DNA of 41,432 bases from contig NZ_BJMS01000013.1 of assembly GCF_006539285.1 (NCBI RefSeq), positions 1-41,432 on the forward strand. Reading direction: 5' to 3'. Within the stretch, counting starts at the first letter, position 1; each line of letters begins with the position of its first letter. Of this stretch, positions 8,408 to 19,244 are shown piece by piece. The position numbers and the translations under genes were made by a program. This DNA comes from Sporolactobacillus inulinus. Lineage in GTDB: Bacteria > Bacillota > Bacilli > Bacillales > Sporolactobacillaceae. Under the pieces are notes generated by a model. The model worked only from the letters and a program-made list of their open reading frames with translations, was not told the DNA's origin and ran no database searches.

Positions 8408-9031
8408 ATGACAGAACAGGCAAACAAAGATTCACAGAAAATCAATGAAGAAGTTGAAATGGAAACAGACCCACAAACTCAGGCTGCAGAGCCGGGTGAG
8501 AATGCAGAGGCAGATCGTGCATCGAATCAAAATGATGATCAGCAGGATAGTGAGGTGCTTGTGAAGAAGATTACCGAGCAAACCGCTGAAATCGAAGCGC
8601 TAAAAAAGAAAAACGATGAGTTGACTAATCGTATGCTGAGAATGCAGGCGGACTTTGATAACTTTAGAAAGCGCACGAACAAAGAAAAAACGGATTCCCG
8701 CAAATTCCGTGCTCAAGATCTTGTCTCCGATATGCTCGAGATTCTCGATAACTTTCAACGTGCGCTTGCCGTTGAAACGACATCCGAAGACGGACAATCC
8801 TTAAAAAAGGGTATGGAAATGGTTTTGTCGAAGCTTGAAGATGCGTTGAAAAAAGAAGGCGTAGAAGAAATTCCGTCACTGAATCAGCCCTTCGATCCGA
8901 ATGTGCACCAAGCGGTGATGCAGGAAGAGAGCCCAGAGCACGAATCAGGGACTGTGATTCAAGTACTTCAAGTGGGTTATACATTGAACGGACGAGTGAT
9001 TCGCCCAGCAATGGTGAAAGTCAGCGCCTAA
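8408..9031 (+). CDS. grpE: Nucleotide exchange factor GrpE
   Basis: 207 residues. An acidic, disordered N-terminal 55 residues is followed by a long coiled coil (EIEALKKKNDELTNRMLRMQ), then the conserved RMQADFDNFRKRTNKEK and the C-terminal beta domain with NPFDPNVHQAVMQ-like NQPFDPNVHQAVMQEE and LQVGYTLNGRVIRPAMVKVS. It releases ADP from DnaK and dissociates at high temperature, acting as a thermosensor. Preceded by TTTAGGAGGTGAGCC; lies 41 bases after hrcA in the same operon. Confidence 0.97.
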   Translation: MTEQANKDSQKINEEVEMETDPQTQAAEPGENAEADRASNQNDDQQDSEVLVKKITEQTAEIEALKKKNDELTNRMLRMQADFDNFRKRTNKEKTDSRKFRAQDLVSDMLEILDNFQRALAVETTSEDGQSLKKGMEMVLSKLEDALKKEGVEEIPSLNQPFDPNVHQAVMQEESPEHESGTVIQVLQVGYTLNGRVIRPAMVKVSA

Positions 9032-9067
9032 ATCTAGACGTTCAAACTTAATGTTTTTTAATATTAG

Positions 9068-10930
<1,863 letters not shown>

Positions 10931-11024
10931 TCTGCAGCTTCTTATTCTGTCGCTTTTTACCTTGATCGGCATATTCTAAAAAGAATCGACCTGATCTGTT
11001 GATGAAAACGTGTAGTTCAAGAAA

Positions 11025-11060
11025 GTCGAAGTCGGACGCGGGTTCTGGCTTTGGCTTTTT
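11025..11060 (+). terminator. Terminator-like hairpin between dnaK and dnaJ
   Basis: GTCGAAGTC pairs with GGCTTTGGC (nine pairs including G-T wobbles) around a 13-base loop and is followed by TTTTTCTT. It may let part of the transcripts end after dnaK. Confidence 0.55.
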
Positions 11061-11061
11061 C

Positions 11062-11091
11062 TTGCTTAAACAGGGATACGAATGATATGAT
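11062..11091 (+). promoter_or_regulatory. Possible internal promoter before dnaJ
   Basis: TTGCTT, 18 bases, TATGAT with a TG extension (TGATATGAT), directly after the hairpin at 11025-11060 and 34 bases before dnaJ. Confidence 0.5.
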
Positions 11092-11125
11092 TAATCTTAT
11101 GTGAAATCATTTCGGGAGTGATTTG

Positions 11126-12262
11126 ATGAGTAAACGGGATTATTACGAAATCCTCGGCGTCAGCAAAGATGCATCTAAGGATGAAATAAAAAAGGCATTT
11201 CGAAAATTAGCGCGTAAATACCATCCCGATGTCAATAAAGATCCGGGTGCACCGGAAAAATTCAAGGAAGTTACCAAGGCATATGAAACATTAAGCGATC
11301 CGCAAAAGCGCGCACAATATGATCAATTTGGCGAAGCGGATCCAAATCAAGGCGGATTTGGCGGTGGTTTCGGAGGTCAAGGATTTGGCGGCGCTGATTT
11401 CGGTTTCGGCGATATTTTCGATCAGATCTTTAATGGCGGCTCAAGACGGCGTGATCCGAATGCGCCGCGCCAAGGAGCAGATCTTCAATACGAAATGTCA
11501 CTGACCTTTGAAGAAGCAGCATTTGGGAAAACGACGAACATCCGAATTCCTAAAGAGGAAACATGTACAACTTGCCATGGCTCAGGTGCAAAACCGGGGA
11601 CAAAACCAGAACAATGTGCCCACTGTCATGGTACAGGACAGTTGAATCAGGAGCAGAATACACCGTTTGGCCGAGTTGTGAACCGTCGCGTCTGCCCATA
11701 CTGCAAAGGCACAGGCAAATCAATTAAGCATCCGTGCAGCACGTGCGCAGGTACCGGCAAAATGAAGGTGAACAAAAAGATTGAAGTAAAGGTTCCGGTA
11801 GGCATTGATGATGGACAGCAAATCCGTTTGTCCGGTCAAGGTGAACCGGGGGTAAACGGCGGACCTTCAGGAGATCTTTATATTGTGTTTGCGGTTAAGC
11901 CGCATAAATATTACCAGAGATCCGGCGATGATGTGCTGCTCGACGTTCCGGTGTCCTTTGCACAGGTTGCACTGGGCGATGAAATCGAAGTGCCGACCCT
12001 TCATGGTAAAGTGAAACTTAGAATCCCTGCCGGTACACAGACAGGCACAAAATTCCGTCTGAGAGGAAAAGGAATTAAAAATGTTCGCGGTTATGGACAA
12101 GGCGATGAACGCGTAACCGTAAAAGTTGTGACACCGAAACATTTATCAGATGAACAAAAGAGTTTGTTGAAGAAACTGTCGGCACTTGACGGTAACGAAG
12201 TGGACGACAGCGATGCAAGTTTTTTCGATAAAATGAAGAAAAAAGTATTTAAGGGCGATTAA
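11126..12262 (+). CDS. dnaJ: Chaperone protein DnaJ (Hsp40)
   Basis: 378-residue type I J-protein that delivers clients to DnaK and stimulates its ATPase. J domain [35 protein letters not shown] with the HPD triad; Gly/Phe-rich linker ([20 protein letters not shown]); four CxxCxGxG zinc repeats ([32 protein letters not shown]); then the two beta-barrel client-binding domains. ATG 11126 follows GGGAGTG at a good distance; the TTG immediately upstream is ignored. May be transcribed both from the CIRCE promoter and from its own. Confidence 0.98.
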   Translation: MSKRDYYEILGVSKDASKDEIKKAFRKLARKYHPDVNKDPGAPEKFKEVTKAYETLSDPQKRAQYDQFGEADPNQGGFGGGFGGQGFGGADFGFGDIFDQIFNGGSRRRDPNAPRQGADLQYEMSLTFEEAAFGKTTNIRIPKEETCTTCHGSGAKPGTKPEQCAHCHGTGQLNQEQNTPFGRVVNRRVCPYCKGTGKSIKHPCSTCAGTGKMKVNKKIEVKVPVGIDDGQQIRLSGQGEPGVNGGPSGDLYIVFAVKPHKYYQRSGDDVLLDVPVSFAQVALGDEIEVPTLHGKVKLRIPAGTQTGTKFRLRGKGIKNVRGYGQGDERVTVKVVTPKHLSDEQKSLLKKLSALDGNEVDDSDASFFDKMKKKVFKGD

Positions 12263-12288
12263 TACCTGTTTCTTCTCACTGAATACAA

Positions 12289-12313
12289 CAGCTGAATATC
12301 GGCTGCCTTTTTT
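12289..12313 (+). terminator. Weak terminator-like hairpin after dnaJ
   Basis: CAGCT, loop, GGCTG (five pairs including one wobble) followed by CCTTTTTT. Too short for an efficient terminator but could attenuate transcription into prmA. Confidence 0.3.
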
Positions 12314-12347
12314 CAACTTTTTATTAAGGAGCGATTCCACAAACGCG

Positions 12348-13286
12348 ATGAGATGGTCGGAAATTTGTATTCATACAACCGAGGAAGCGATCGAACCGGT
12401 CACGAATATACTCTATGAGGCGGGCGTAGGCGGCGTTGTTATTGAAGACTCCAAAGATCTGCGGCAGCTTGCCGGATCAGATTCGAGGTATTCACTAGAT
12501 CCGGCCGATTACCCGCTTGACGGGGTAAATGTTAAAGCATATCTGCCGATAAACAGTTTTCTCGGTGAAACGGTTGAAGAAATCAAACAATCGCTGAATA
12601 ACTTAGTGTTGTATGATATTGACTTGGGAGACGGACAGGTTACACTCAGTGAGCACAATGAAGAAGAATGGGCAACAGCATGGAAAAAATATTATAAACC
12701 GGTGAAAGTCGGCCGCTGTTTCTACATTTCACCGACGTGGGAAAGCTTTGAGCCAGGGAATTCGGAGCGACAGATCATTGAGCTTGATCCAGGGATGGCT
12801 TTCGGTACCGGGACGCACCCGACCACTGTACTTTGCATTGAGGCGCTTGAGAAGTATCTGCCTGACCAAGCGAGTGTCCTCGACGTTGGCACCGGCACTG
12901 GCGTACTGTCCATTGCGGCAGCAAAATTAGGGGCAGACAAGGTCATTGCTGTAGACCTTGATGCTGTAGCAGTACAGTCGGCCAAGCTCAATGTCAAGCT
13001 GAATCATGTTCAAGATGTCGTCAACGTACGCCAAAACAATCTATCGGATCACGTTACAGGAACCTACCAGATTGTTGTTGCCAACTTGCTTGCTGAATTG
13101 GTGATTCGTCTTGCTGAGAGTAGCGTTGGTGAGCGTTTGGACGATGACGGCCGTCTCATTGCATCCGGGATTATTAAACAGAAGAAAGCACAGGTCGTTC
13201 AGGCGCTTTCAAAGAACGGGCTGCGTGTGATTGAATCAATGGAATCCGGCGATTGGGTTGCGCTGATTGCCGAGAAGGCGGAATAA
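12348..13286 (+). CDS. prmA: Ribosomal protein L11 methyltransferase
   Basis: 312-residue SAM-dependent methyltransferase that trimethylates ribosomal protein L11. N-terminal substrate-binding domain (MRWSEICIHTTEEAIEPVTN) and C-terminal Rossmann domain with GMAFGTGTHPTT, motif I VLDVGTGTGVLSIAAAKLGA, the acidic AVDLD and VVANLLAEL. The start fits the family N-terminus, but the nearest Shine-Dalgarno (AAGGAG, 12326-12331) is 16 bases away, an unusually long spacing. Directly abuts rsmE. In B. subtilis this trio (yqeT, yqeU, yqeV) is the distal part of the dnaK operon. Confidence 0.95.
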   Translation: MRWSEICIHTTEEAIEPVTNILYEAGVGGVVIEDSKDLRQLAGSDSRYSLDPADYPLDGVNVKAYLPINSFLGETVEEIKQSLNNLVLYDIDLGDGQVTLSEHNEEEWATAWKKYYKPVKVGRCFYISPTWESFEPGNSERQIIELDPGMAFGTGTHPTTVLCIEALEKYLPDQASVLDVGTGTGVLSIAAAKLGADKVIAVDLDAVAVQSAKLNVKLNHVQDVVNVRQNNLSDHVTGTYQIVVANLLAELVIRLAESSVGERLDDDGRLIASGIIKQKKAQVVQALSKNGLRVIESMESGDWVALIAEKAE

Positions 13287-14054
13287 ATGCAACGTTATTT
13301 CATTAATGCCGATCAATTTACCGACCATAGGGTAACCATTACCGGTGATGATGCGCACCATATTCAGAAGGTCATGCGTATGAAACCCGCTGATTTAATC
13401 CTGTGTGCGAATAATAAAGGTGCTGTTTATCTGTGTGCAATCGAATCCTTTGCAGAAGGTAGCGTGCACGCGTTGATTAAAAGTCGGCAATGCGTAGATT
13501 CTGAACTACCCATTCATGTAACCATTGCACAGGGCATTCCTAAAGGTGATAAATTTGAAACGATCATTCAAAAAGGAACAGAATGCGGAGCACGCTGTTT
13601 TGTTCCTTTTCAGGCTGATCGCTGCGTTGCGCTGTGGAAAAAGAACAAAGCGGACAAGAAACGGCTTCGCCTGGAAAAGATAAGCAAGGAAGCGGCAGAA
13701 CAGTCGCACCGTCGCTTTATTCCTGAAATCAGTGAACCGATGAATTTGGACCAATTGATCGCGTTTAGCGCATCATTTCCATTTAAAGTTGTTGCCTTTG
13801 AAGAAACCGCGAAAGCAGGACAACAGGCACGCTTTCCAACTGTACTAAAAGAAATGACTGCCGGAGATTCCTTGCTTGCCGTCGTTGGTCCAGAAGGCGG
13901 TTTGACAGCTGAAGAAGCAGATACTTTGAAGAATCATGGCTTCGTTCTTTGCGGGCTCGGCCCGCGAATTTTAAGAACGGAAACAGCAGCACTGTACCTT
14001 TTATCGGCGATCTCTTATCATTTTGAACTTTTACAATATGGAGTGGATGAATAA
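13287..14054 (+). CDS. rsmE: 16S rRNA (uracil1498-N3)-methyltransferase
   Basis: 255-residue SPOUT-fold enzyme that methylates U1498 of 16S rRNA. N-terminal PUA-like part starts MQRYFINADQF with GDDAHHIQKVMRMKPAD; the knotted SAM-binding domain has IPKGDKFETIIQKGTECG, EQSHRR, VGPEGGLTAEEAD and GLGPRILRTETAALYLLSAI. The ATG follows the prmA stop codon without a gap, so translation is probably coupled. Confidence 0.95.
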   Translation: MQRYFINADQFTDHRVTITGDDAHHIQKVMRMKPADLILCANNKGAVYLCAIESFAEGSVHALIKSRQCVDSELPIHVTIAQGIPKGDKFETIIQKGTECGARCFVPFQADRCVALWKKNKADKKRLRLEKISKEAAEQSHRRFIPEISEPMNLDQLIAFSASFPFKVVAFEETAKAGQQARFPTVLKEMTAGDSLLAVVGPEGGLTAEEADTLKNHGFVLCGLGPRILRTETAALYLLSAISYHFELLQYGVDE

Positions 14055-14056
14055 AA

Positions 14057-15409
14057 ATGCCTTCAGTCGCTTTTCACACATTAGGATGCAAGGTCAATCA
14101 TTACGAAACGGAAGCTATTTGGCAGCTTTTTAAAAATCAGGGTTATGAACGTGCTGAATTTGAAAAACATGCGGATGTCTATATCATTAACACATGTACG
14201 GTAACCAATACCGGTGATCAAAAGAGCCGCCAAACGATTCGCCGAGCGATTCGAAGCAATCCGGAGGCGGTGATCTGCGTTACCGGCTGTTACGCACAGA
14301 CCTCACCGGCTGAGGTGATGTCTATACCAGGAGTCGATATCGTCGTCGGCACCCAGGACCGAAATCGTTTGCTTGGCTATGTCGAGCAGTACCGAAGAGA
14401 CCGGGAACCGATCAACGGGGTAAGCGACATCATGAAAGCAAAGGTGTATGAAGAACTTGATGTGCCAGCGTTTACGGATCGGACACGCGCGTCACTCAAG
14501 ATTCAGGAAGGATGCAATAATTTCTGTACCTTCTGCGTGATTCCTTGGGCACGCGGGCTCCTGCGTTCACGGACACCTGAAAATGTGATGAAACAAGCAC
14601 AGCAGCTGGTTGATGCCGGATACAAGGAGATCGTTCTGACCGGGATACATACCGCCGGCTACGGTGAAGACATGGAGGATTATAATTTTGCTCAGCTGCT
14701 CCGCGATCTGGAAAGCAACGTCGTTGGTTTGAAGCGGCTTCGAATTTCTTCGATTGAAGCAAGCCAAATTACCGATGAAGTGATCGATGTTGTCGGTCGT
14801 TCAAAGGTCCTTGCCCGCCATCTCCATATTCCACTGCAAGCGGGATCAGATACCGTTTTGGAACGGATGCATCGTAAATATAAAACAGAATTTTTTGCGA
14901 AGAAGATTGCGCAGCTGCGTGAAGCACTTCCTGATTTTGCCTTGACTTCCGATGTTATTGTTGGTTTTCCAGGCGAGACAGATGAAGAATTCAAGCAAAC
15001 CTATGACTTTATCCGTGACCTGCATTTTTCAGAGCTACATGTCTTTCCCTATTCAAAACGGACCGGTACACCGGCTGCTGGGATGAAGGATCAAGTGCCG
15101 GATGAAGTCAAGCATGAACGCGTCAATCGTTTGATTGAATTATCAAATAAGCTGTCGGCAGAGTATGCGGCAAAATATGAGCAACAGGTGCTGGAGGTTA
15201 TTCCTGAAGAACCTCTGAATCATCATGAAGAAGATGGCTACTTTGTTGGCTTCACAGACAACTATTTGAAGGTGAAGTTCAAGTATCCGACGAATGATAT
15301 TGTGGGAAAGCTTGTCCGTGTCAAATTAGTGAAAACCGGCTATCCAATCAATGAGGGCAAGTTCGTCCGCGTTCGAGACAGTGATCTGACCACAGCAACG
15401 CATTCCTAA
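14057..15409 (+). CDS. mtaB: tRNA (N6-threonylcarbamoyladenosine37-C2)-methylthiotransferase MtaB
   Basis: 450-residue radical SAM methylthiotransferase (YqeV) that converts t6A to ms2t6A at position 37 of ANN-decoding tRNAs. The UPF0004 domain supplies three cluster cysteines (TLGCKVNHYETE, NTCTVTN, VTGCYAQT); the radical SAM cluster is EGCNNFCTFCVIPWARG (Cx3Cx2C, about residue 153); a TRAM domain closes the protein. LGCKVN..E separates the MtaB group from MiaB (bacterial MiaB usually has TFGCQMN). Two bases after rsmE. Ends 12 bases before the convergent Na/Pi gene, with no terminator visible between them. Confidence 0.95.
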   Translation: MPSVAFHTLGCKVNHYETEAIWQLFKNQGYERAEFEKHADVYIINTCTVTNTGDQKSRQTIRRAIRSNPEAVICVTGCYAQTSPAEVMSIPGVDIVVGTQDRNRLLGYVEQYRRDREPINGVSDIMKAKVYEELDVPAFTDRTRASLKIQEGCNNFCTFCVIPWARGLLRSRTPENVMKQAQQLVDAGYKEIVLTGIHTAGYGEDMEDYNFAQLLRDLESNVVGLKRLRISSIEASQITDEVIDVVGRSKVLARHLHIPLQAGSDTVLERMHRKYKTEFFAKKIAQLREALPDFALTSDVIVGFPGETDEEFKQTYDFIRDLHFSELHVFPYSKRTGTPAAGMKDQVPDEVKHERVNRLIELSNKLSAEYAAKYEQQVLEVIPEEPLNHHEEDGYFVGFTDNYLKVKFKYPTNDIVGKLVRVKLVKTGYPINEGKFVRVRDSDLTTATHS

Positions 15410-15421
15410 CTCAGATACGGA

Positions 15422-16342
15422 TTATAGACGGTGTCGCTCAACCCAGCGGCCGTATGGGCCGGCGAGCGGTACAGCAATTAAACCGGTAATTAGATTAAAG
15501 ATAACCGATGCGTGCGCAAGAGCTGTTTTGCCGCTGCCGCCCAGCATCATCGTATAATCGCCCATAAAATGGATAAATGGGAAAAAAGCAACAACGCTTA
15601 ACACGTTAAATAGAATGTGCGTGTAGGCGGTCCATCGCCCTTCACGCCCTGTGCCAAGGCTCGCAAGATAGGTGGTCAGGCAGGTACCCACATTAGAACC
15701 AAGCATAATGGCAATTGCAGCAGGCAAAGTAAGTATGTTGTGGTCGAGAAAACCCATGCAGACAAGCAATGTGGCGGAACTCGATTGAATAATCGCAGAA
15801 AAAAGTGTGCCTACGATGACGGCGTAAAGCATGCTTCCATTGGCGTCGACTAACAGGTCGCGAATAAAGGGCGATTGGATCAAGGATTCAGCGAGCGAAC
15901 TGAATCCATTCATGGATGCGAAAAGGCAGCCGATGCCAAATAAAAAAGAACCGAACGAAAAAAATCGTTTGAACGGCAGACACATCATAAGCAATCCGGC
16001 AGCGAAAAAAACATAGTGAAGTGATCCGATCGGCAGTGCAGCGATTTCACCGGTCATCGTAGTGCCGATGTTTGCGCCGAGAATAATGCCGACACTCTGG
16101 GAGAAATGCATGGCATGTGCGCCAATTAATCCGACGGTTATAATCGTAACTGCTGAACTGCTCTGCAGGAGCATCGATGCCAGTGTCCCAATAATAAGGC
16201 CTTTCATCGGCGTGCTTGCCGCTCGTTCCAATGTGTTGCGCAGGCGATGACCGACGAGGGCATTCATGCCTCCGGACATGACGCCCATTCCGAGCAAGAA
16301 AAGTAAGATATATAGAATAAAAGCAACGACTTGCTGATTCAC
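15422..16342 (-). CDS. yqeW: Na/Pi cotransporter family protein (YqeW-like)
   Basis: 306-residue integral membrane protein of the Na/Pi cotransporter II (NptA/YqeW) family, with about eight hydrophobic segments. The two characteristic inverted QSSS repeats are present (SMLLQSSSAVTIITVGLIG and SAIIQSSSATLLVCMGFL), each followed by GANIGTT or GSNVGTC. It lacks the cytoplasmic PhoU-like tail of the longer family members. Start: GTG at 16342, 6 bases after GAGGTG; a GTG nine bases upstream is inside that site. Between mtaB and rpsU as in B. subtilis, but on the opposite strand. Transport of phosphate is the family's proposed role and not proven for this subgroup. Confidence 0.88.
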   Translation of the reverse strand: MNQQVVAFILYILLFLLGMGVMSGGMNALVGHRLRNTLERAASTPMKGLIIGTLASMLLQSSSAVTIITVGLIGAHAMHFSQSVGIILGANIGTTMTGEIAALPIGSLHYVFFAAGLLMMCLPFKRFFSFGSFLFGIGCLFASMNGFSSLAESLIQSPFIRDLLVDANGSMLYAVIVGTLFSAIIQSSSATLLVCMGFLDHNILTLPAAIAIMLGSNVGTCLTTYLASLGTGREGRWTAYTHILFNVLSVVAFFPFIHFMGDYTMMLGGSGKTALAHASVIFNLITGLIAVPLAGPYGRWVERHRL

Positions 16343-16489
16343 TTTGATCACCTCGTCCTATTCTATGGACAAGGTAAGGAATGAATGACAAAAATGATTC
16401 CACTTGCAAGTGAATTTCGTTGTTTCCAATTTTTTTCGTACGCGCAAACCGAAATTTAGCGCTGACTGGAAAAAAAAGCATTTCCTCAT

Positions 16490-16518
16490 TTGATAATTTG
16501 CTTTCTATCGTATATAAT
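16490..16518 (+). promoter_or_regulatory. Predicted sigma-A promoter of rpsU-yqeY
   Basis: TTGATA, 17 bases, TATAAT; start of transcription near 16525, about 57 bases before rpsU. Confidence 0.85.
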
Positions 16519-16581
16519 GGCTATTGACATAAAAGAGATGTCATTTGAATTGTTTCCGTTTTTGGAGGGAGGGAAACAAAG

Positions 16582-16761
16582 ATGGTCGAGACACGAGTTC
16601 GGAAGAATGAATCGATTGAAGATGCGCTTCGACGTTTTAAACGGTCGGTTTCGAAATCCGGTACATTAGCGGAAGTTAAGAAACGGAGAAATTACGAGAA
16701 ACCAAGTGTTAAGCGTAAGAAAAAATCTGAGGCTGCGCGTAAAAAACGCCGCAGATACTAA
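16582..16761 (+). CDS. rpsU: 30S ribosomal protein S21
   Basis: 59 codons; a small basic S21 protein of the small subunit platform. The start [19 protein letters not shown] and the Arg/Lys-rich end ([16 protein letters not shown]) are typical. Start ATG after GGAGGGAGGGAAACAAAG. Followed 15 bases later by yqeY, the usual partner gene. Confidence 0.95.
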   Translation: MVETRVRKNESIEDALRRFKRSVSKSGTLAEVKKRRNYEKPSVKRKKKSEAARKKRRRY

Positions 16762-16776
16762 GAAGGAGCACGGCAA

Positions 16777-17220
16777 ATGAGCCTTGTTGATCGTTTGACT
16801 ACAGATATGAAACAAGCGATGAAAGCTCGAGATAAGGAAACCCTCTCGGTCATTCGCATGATTAAAACATCGCTGCAGAACGAATCGATCAAGCTAGGTA
16901 AACCATTGCCCGATGACGAGGCACTGGCAGTCCTGACCCGAGAGCTTAAGCAGAGGAAAGACTCCCTCCAAGAGTTTAAGAATGCAGGGCGTCAGGATCT
17001 TGTTGATGAAGTCACCAGTGAAATTGCAATTGTCCAAAAATATATGCCTGAACAATTTTCTGAAGAAAAAGTTGAGGCGATTATAGATGAAACAATTTCG
17101 GAAGTCGGTGCCGCTTCTAAAGCAGATATCGGCAAAGTGATGAAAGCAGTAATGCCTAAGGTAAAGGGCCGGGCAGATGGCGGTATGGTCAATAAAATCG
17201 TGCGCAGTAAACTAAGTTAA
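16777..17220 (+). CDS. yqeY: GatB/YqeY domain protein
   Basis: 147-residue helical protein related to the C-terminal tRNA-binding domain of GatB, the amidotransferase subunit. [29 protein letters not shown] and [23 protein letters not shown] are hallmark segments. It may have a role in tRNA metabolism, but none is established. Follows AGAAGGAGC and is cotranscribed with rpsU; a strong terminator follows. Confidence 0.92.
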   Translation: MSLVDRLTTDMKQAMKARDKETLSVIRMIKTSLQNESIKLGKPLPDDEALAVLTRELKQRKDSLQEFKNAGRQDLVDEVTSEIAIVQKYMPEQFSEEKVEAIIDETISEVGAASKADIGKVMKAVMPKVKGRADGGMVNKIVRSKLS

Positions 17221-17228
17221 TAAAAGAA

Positions 17229-17274
17229 AAAAACTCTGTTTGTTTCTGATGAGCAAACAGAGTTTTATTTTTTT
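17229..17274 (+). terminator. Terminator of rpsU-yqeY
   Basis: AAAACTCTGTTTG pairs with CAAACAGAGTTTT around a short loop, followed by ATTTTTTT. Confidence 0.92.
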
Positions 17275-17361
17275 GCAAGATTTTAAAAATTATTCATGGT
17301 ACGATAGATGTTGAAGAGGATACATGGCGAAACAATCTAAGAAAGACAGGAGATGAGATTC

Positions 17362-18363
17362 GTGCTAGACGCTTCTACAGTGGGTGTTTTAATTATCGCG
17401 GCTCTGCTGATCATTGCGATTGTCGTGCTGTTTACGTTTGTACCGGTAATGCTTTGGATTTCAGCGCTGTCATCAGGTGTTCGAATCAGTATATTTACAT
17501 TAATTGGTATGCGGTTGAGGCGCGTCATCCCAAGGCGCGTGATTGATCCGTTAATTAAGGCGACTAAAGCAGGTCTTGATCTACACACCAATCAGTTGGA
17601 AAGCCACTATCTGGCTGGAGGGAATGTCGATCGCGTGGTTAATGCGCTGATCGCGGCTCACCGCGCAAATATTGATCTGACTTTTGCCCGTGCGGCGGCA
17701 ATTGATCTTGCCGGAAGAGATGTTCTTGAAGCCGTGCAGATGAGTGTTAATCCTAAGGTCATTGAAACCCCTTATATTGCCGGTGTGGCGATTAATGGAA
17801 TTGAAGTTAAAGTCAAGGCAAGGATTACGGTTCGCGCGAATATCGACCGTCTCGTCGGCGGTGCTGGCGAAGAAACGGTAATCGCCCGTGTCGGTGAGGG
17901 TGTCGTCAGCACAATTGGTGCTTCGCAGACGCATAAAGATGTATTAAAAAATCCGGATACCATTTCAAAGACTGTTCTTGAAAAAGGTCTGGATGCCGGA
18001 ACGGCTTTTGAAATTCTATCGATTGATATAGCAGATGTGGATGTCGGTAAGAACATTGGTGCCTTCCTACAAACAGAGCAGGCCGAAGCAGACAAAAACA
18101 TTGCACAAGCAAAAGCTGAAGAACGACGAGCCATGGCTGTGGCGAATGAACAAGAAATGCGTGCGCGTGTTGAAGAAATGCGCGCCAAGGTTGTCGAAGC
18201 AGAGTCCGAAGTACCTCTGGCTATGGCTGCTGCACTGAAATCGGGTAAGCTTGGTGTCATGGATTATATGAACTACAACAATATTAAAGCTGATACAGAA
18301 ATGCGCCATTCCTTCGGAAAACAGGAGAACAGCGACAATACCTCGGGTGACGAATACAAGTAA
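17362..18363 (+). CDS. floA: Flotillin-like protein FloA
   Basis: 333-residue flotillin-like scaffold of functional membrane microdomains. A hydrophobic N-terminal membrane hairpin (about residues 5-40, ending [17 protein letters not shown]), a PHB/SPFH domain ([68 protein letters not shown]), then a coiled coil of Glu/Ala repeats ([26 protein letters not shown]). Start GTG at 17362, 9 bases after AGGAG; the ATG at 17353 touches that site. B. subtilis has an NfeD-family gene immediately upstream; here yqeY and its terminator are there instead. Confidence 0.95.
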   Translation: MLDASTVGVLIIAALLIIAIVVLFTFVPVMLWISALSSGVRISIFTLIGMRLRRVIPRRVIDPLIKATKAGLDLHTNQLESHYLAGGNVDRVVNALIAAHRANIDLTFARAAAIDLAGRDVLEAVQMSVNPKVIETPYIAGVAINGIEVKVKARITVRANIDRLVGGAGEETVIARVGEGVVSTIGASQTHKDVLKNPDTISKTVLEKGLDAGTAFEILSIDIADVDVGKNIGAFLQTEQAEADKNIAQAKAEERRAMAVANEQEMRARVEEMRAKVVEAESEVPLAMAAALKSGKLGVMDYMNYNNIKADTEMRHSFGKQENSDNTSGDEYK

Positions 18364-18395
18364 TCATATAAAGTGATTCAGTAAGGAGGTGCCCT

Positions 18396-18845
18396 ATGTC
18401 TTTTATCTGGGTCATCGGCGTCGCCATCTATTTGATTTTCAGTGTTGCCCGATCCGTAGAAAAGCAAAACGCAAAGGAACGCAAGATCAGACAAGAACGC
18501 GGAAGGCGTCCGCGCCCACAGGTTTCGATGCAGCAAGCCGCCAAAGTAAGCTCCGATCAGAAACAAAGTACTGAACCGGTCACCGAACAAGTATCTTCTG
18601 AACCAGTGGCCGAAAATGAATGGGTAAAAAGATATCAACAGATGAAAGAACGGATTAATGAATCCATTCCTGCTCGATCAGAAATACCTCCTGTACAGGC
18701 AAAAGTTCCCCAATCCTCCAATACGGAGAACACTTGGTTGAGGGATCGGCAGAAGCTTCGCCAAGCCTTCATTTTTTCTGAAGTGATCGGGAAACCGCGC
18801 TCTGTCCAGCCTCACCGCTATTTTGAAAACAAAAAAATCCGTTGA
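18396..18845 (+). CDS. Uncharacterised membrane-anchored protein
   Basis: 149 residues: one N-terminal transmembrane helix (FIWVIGVAIYLIFSVARSV), a basic stretch, a disordered Gln/Ser/Pro/Val-rich linker with repeated PVTEQV/PVAENE-like motifs, and a conserved-looking C-terminal end LRQAFIFSEVIGKPRSVQPHR. A similar tail (LxxAFILSEILGPPK) occurs, as I recall, in other uncharacterised small Firmicutes proteins. Good AGGAGGTG site; it follows floA by 32 bases, so it may belong to the same operon and to the same membrane domain. B. subtilis has the unrelated-looking yqfB at this place. Function unknown. Confidence 0.75.
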   Translation: MSFIWVIGVAIYLIFSVARSVEKQNAKERKIRQERGRRPRPQVSMQQAAKVSSDQKQSTEPVTEQVSSEPVAENEWVKRYQQMKERINESIPARSEIPPVQAKVPQSSNTENTWLRDRQKLRQAFIFSEVIGKPRSVQPHRYFENKKIR

Positions 18846-18859
18846 TCATGTTCTTTGAG

Positions 18860-18905
18860 GGTGTCTCAAAAGTCTCTTTATGACTGTGAGGCACCTTTTT
18901 TATAC
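18860..18905 (+). terminator. Terminator after floA and its partner gene
   Basis: GGTGTCTCA pairs with TGAGGCACC, with an inner AGTC/GACT pair, then TTTTTTAT. Confidence 0.88.
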
Positions 18906-18917
18906 AGATAAAGAACG

Positions 18918-19060
18918 TTTATGATTTTGCCCTGTCTTCAAATCAATAGCCCAGTGTCTTGACCGAGAATCAAAGCGGAGGTGCGAGTCGCCAGCGGGAA
19001 CAGCGTGCCAGCGAGTAATCGAAGCGACGATTCAGCACCGAAAAGACCCGAGTCCATCAC
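18918..19060. repeat. Dispersed intergenic repeat, copy B
   Basis: The stretch 18918-19015 aligns with 3693-3805: TTTATGAT, CCAGTGTCTTG, GAATCAAAGCGGAGGTGC and GCGTGCCAGCGAG in the same order. Outside this core the two copies differ. The rest of the 399-base gap between 18845 and yqfC contains the two terminators listed and no gene I can support. Confidence 0.65.
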
Positions 19061-19079
19061 ACATGGTTGGAGATTAAGG

Positions 19080-19105
19080 ACCGGGCGAAATTTGCCCGGT
19101 TTTTC
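19080..19105 (+). terminator. Terminator downstream of repeat copy B
   Basis: ACCGGGC, loop GAAATTT, GCCCGGT, then TTTTCTTAT. The tail CCGGTTTTTCTTAT is identical to that of the terminator at 3653-3676. What transcript it ends is unclear, since a terminator already follows the upstream gene. Confidence 0.8.
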
Positions 19106-19244
19106 TTATCAACAAGGCGATTGGTTGAGAACGGCAAGGGATGCGCTTGGTAACAAAAGCAGCCGATTTTCATAAGGATTTATTTGAAACCGGTGCTATC
19201 AGCAGCTCTTCATTCATAAGCATGTAATGAGGTGGAGGGAGATT

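Noticed and set aside
16401-16412. Perfect 12-base palindrome CACTTGCAAGTG upstream of the Na/Pi gene.
   Set aside because: Palindromes of this length are expected about ten times by chance in a window of this size, and it is not tied to a clear promoter.
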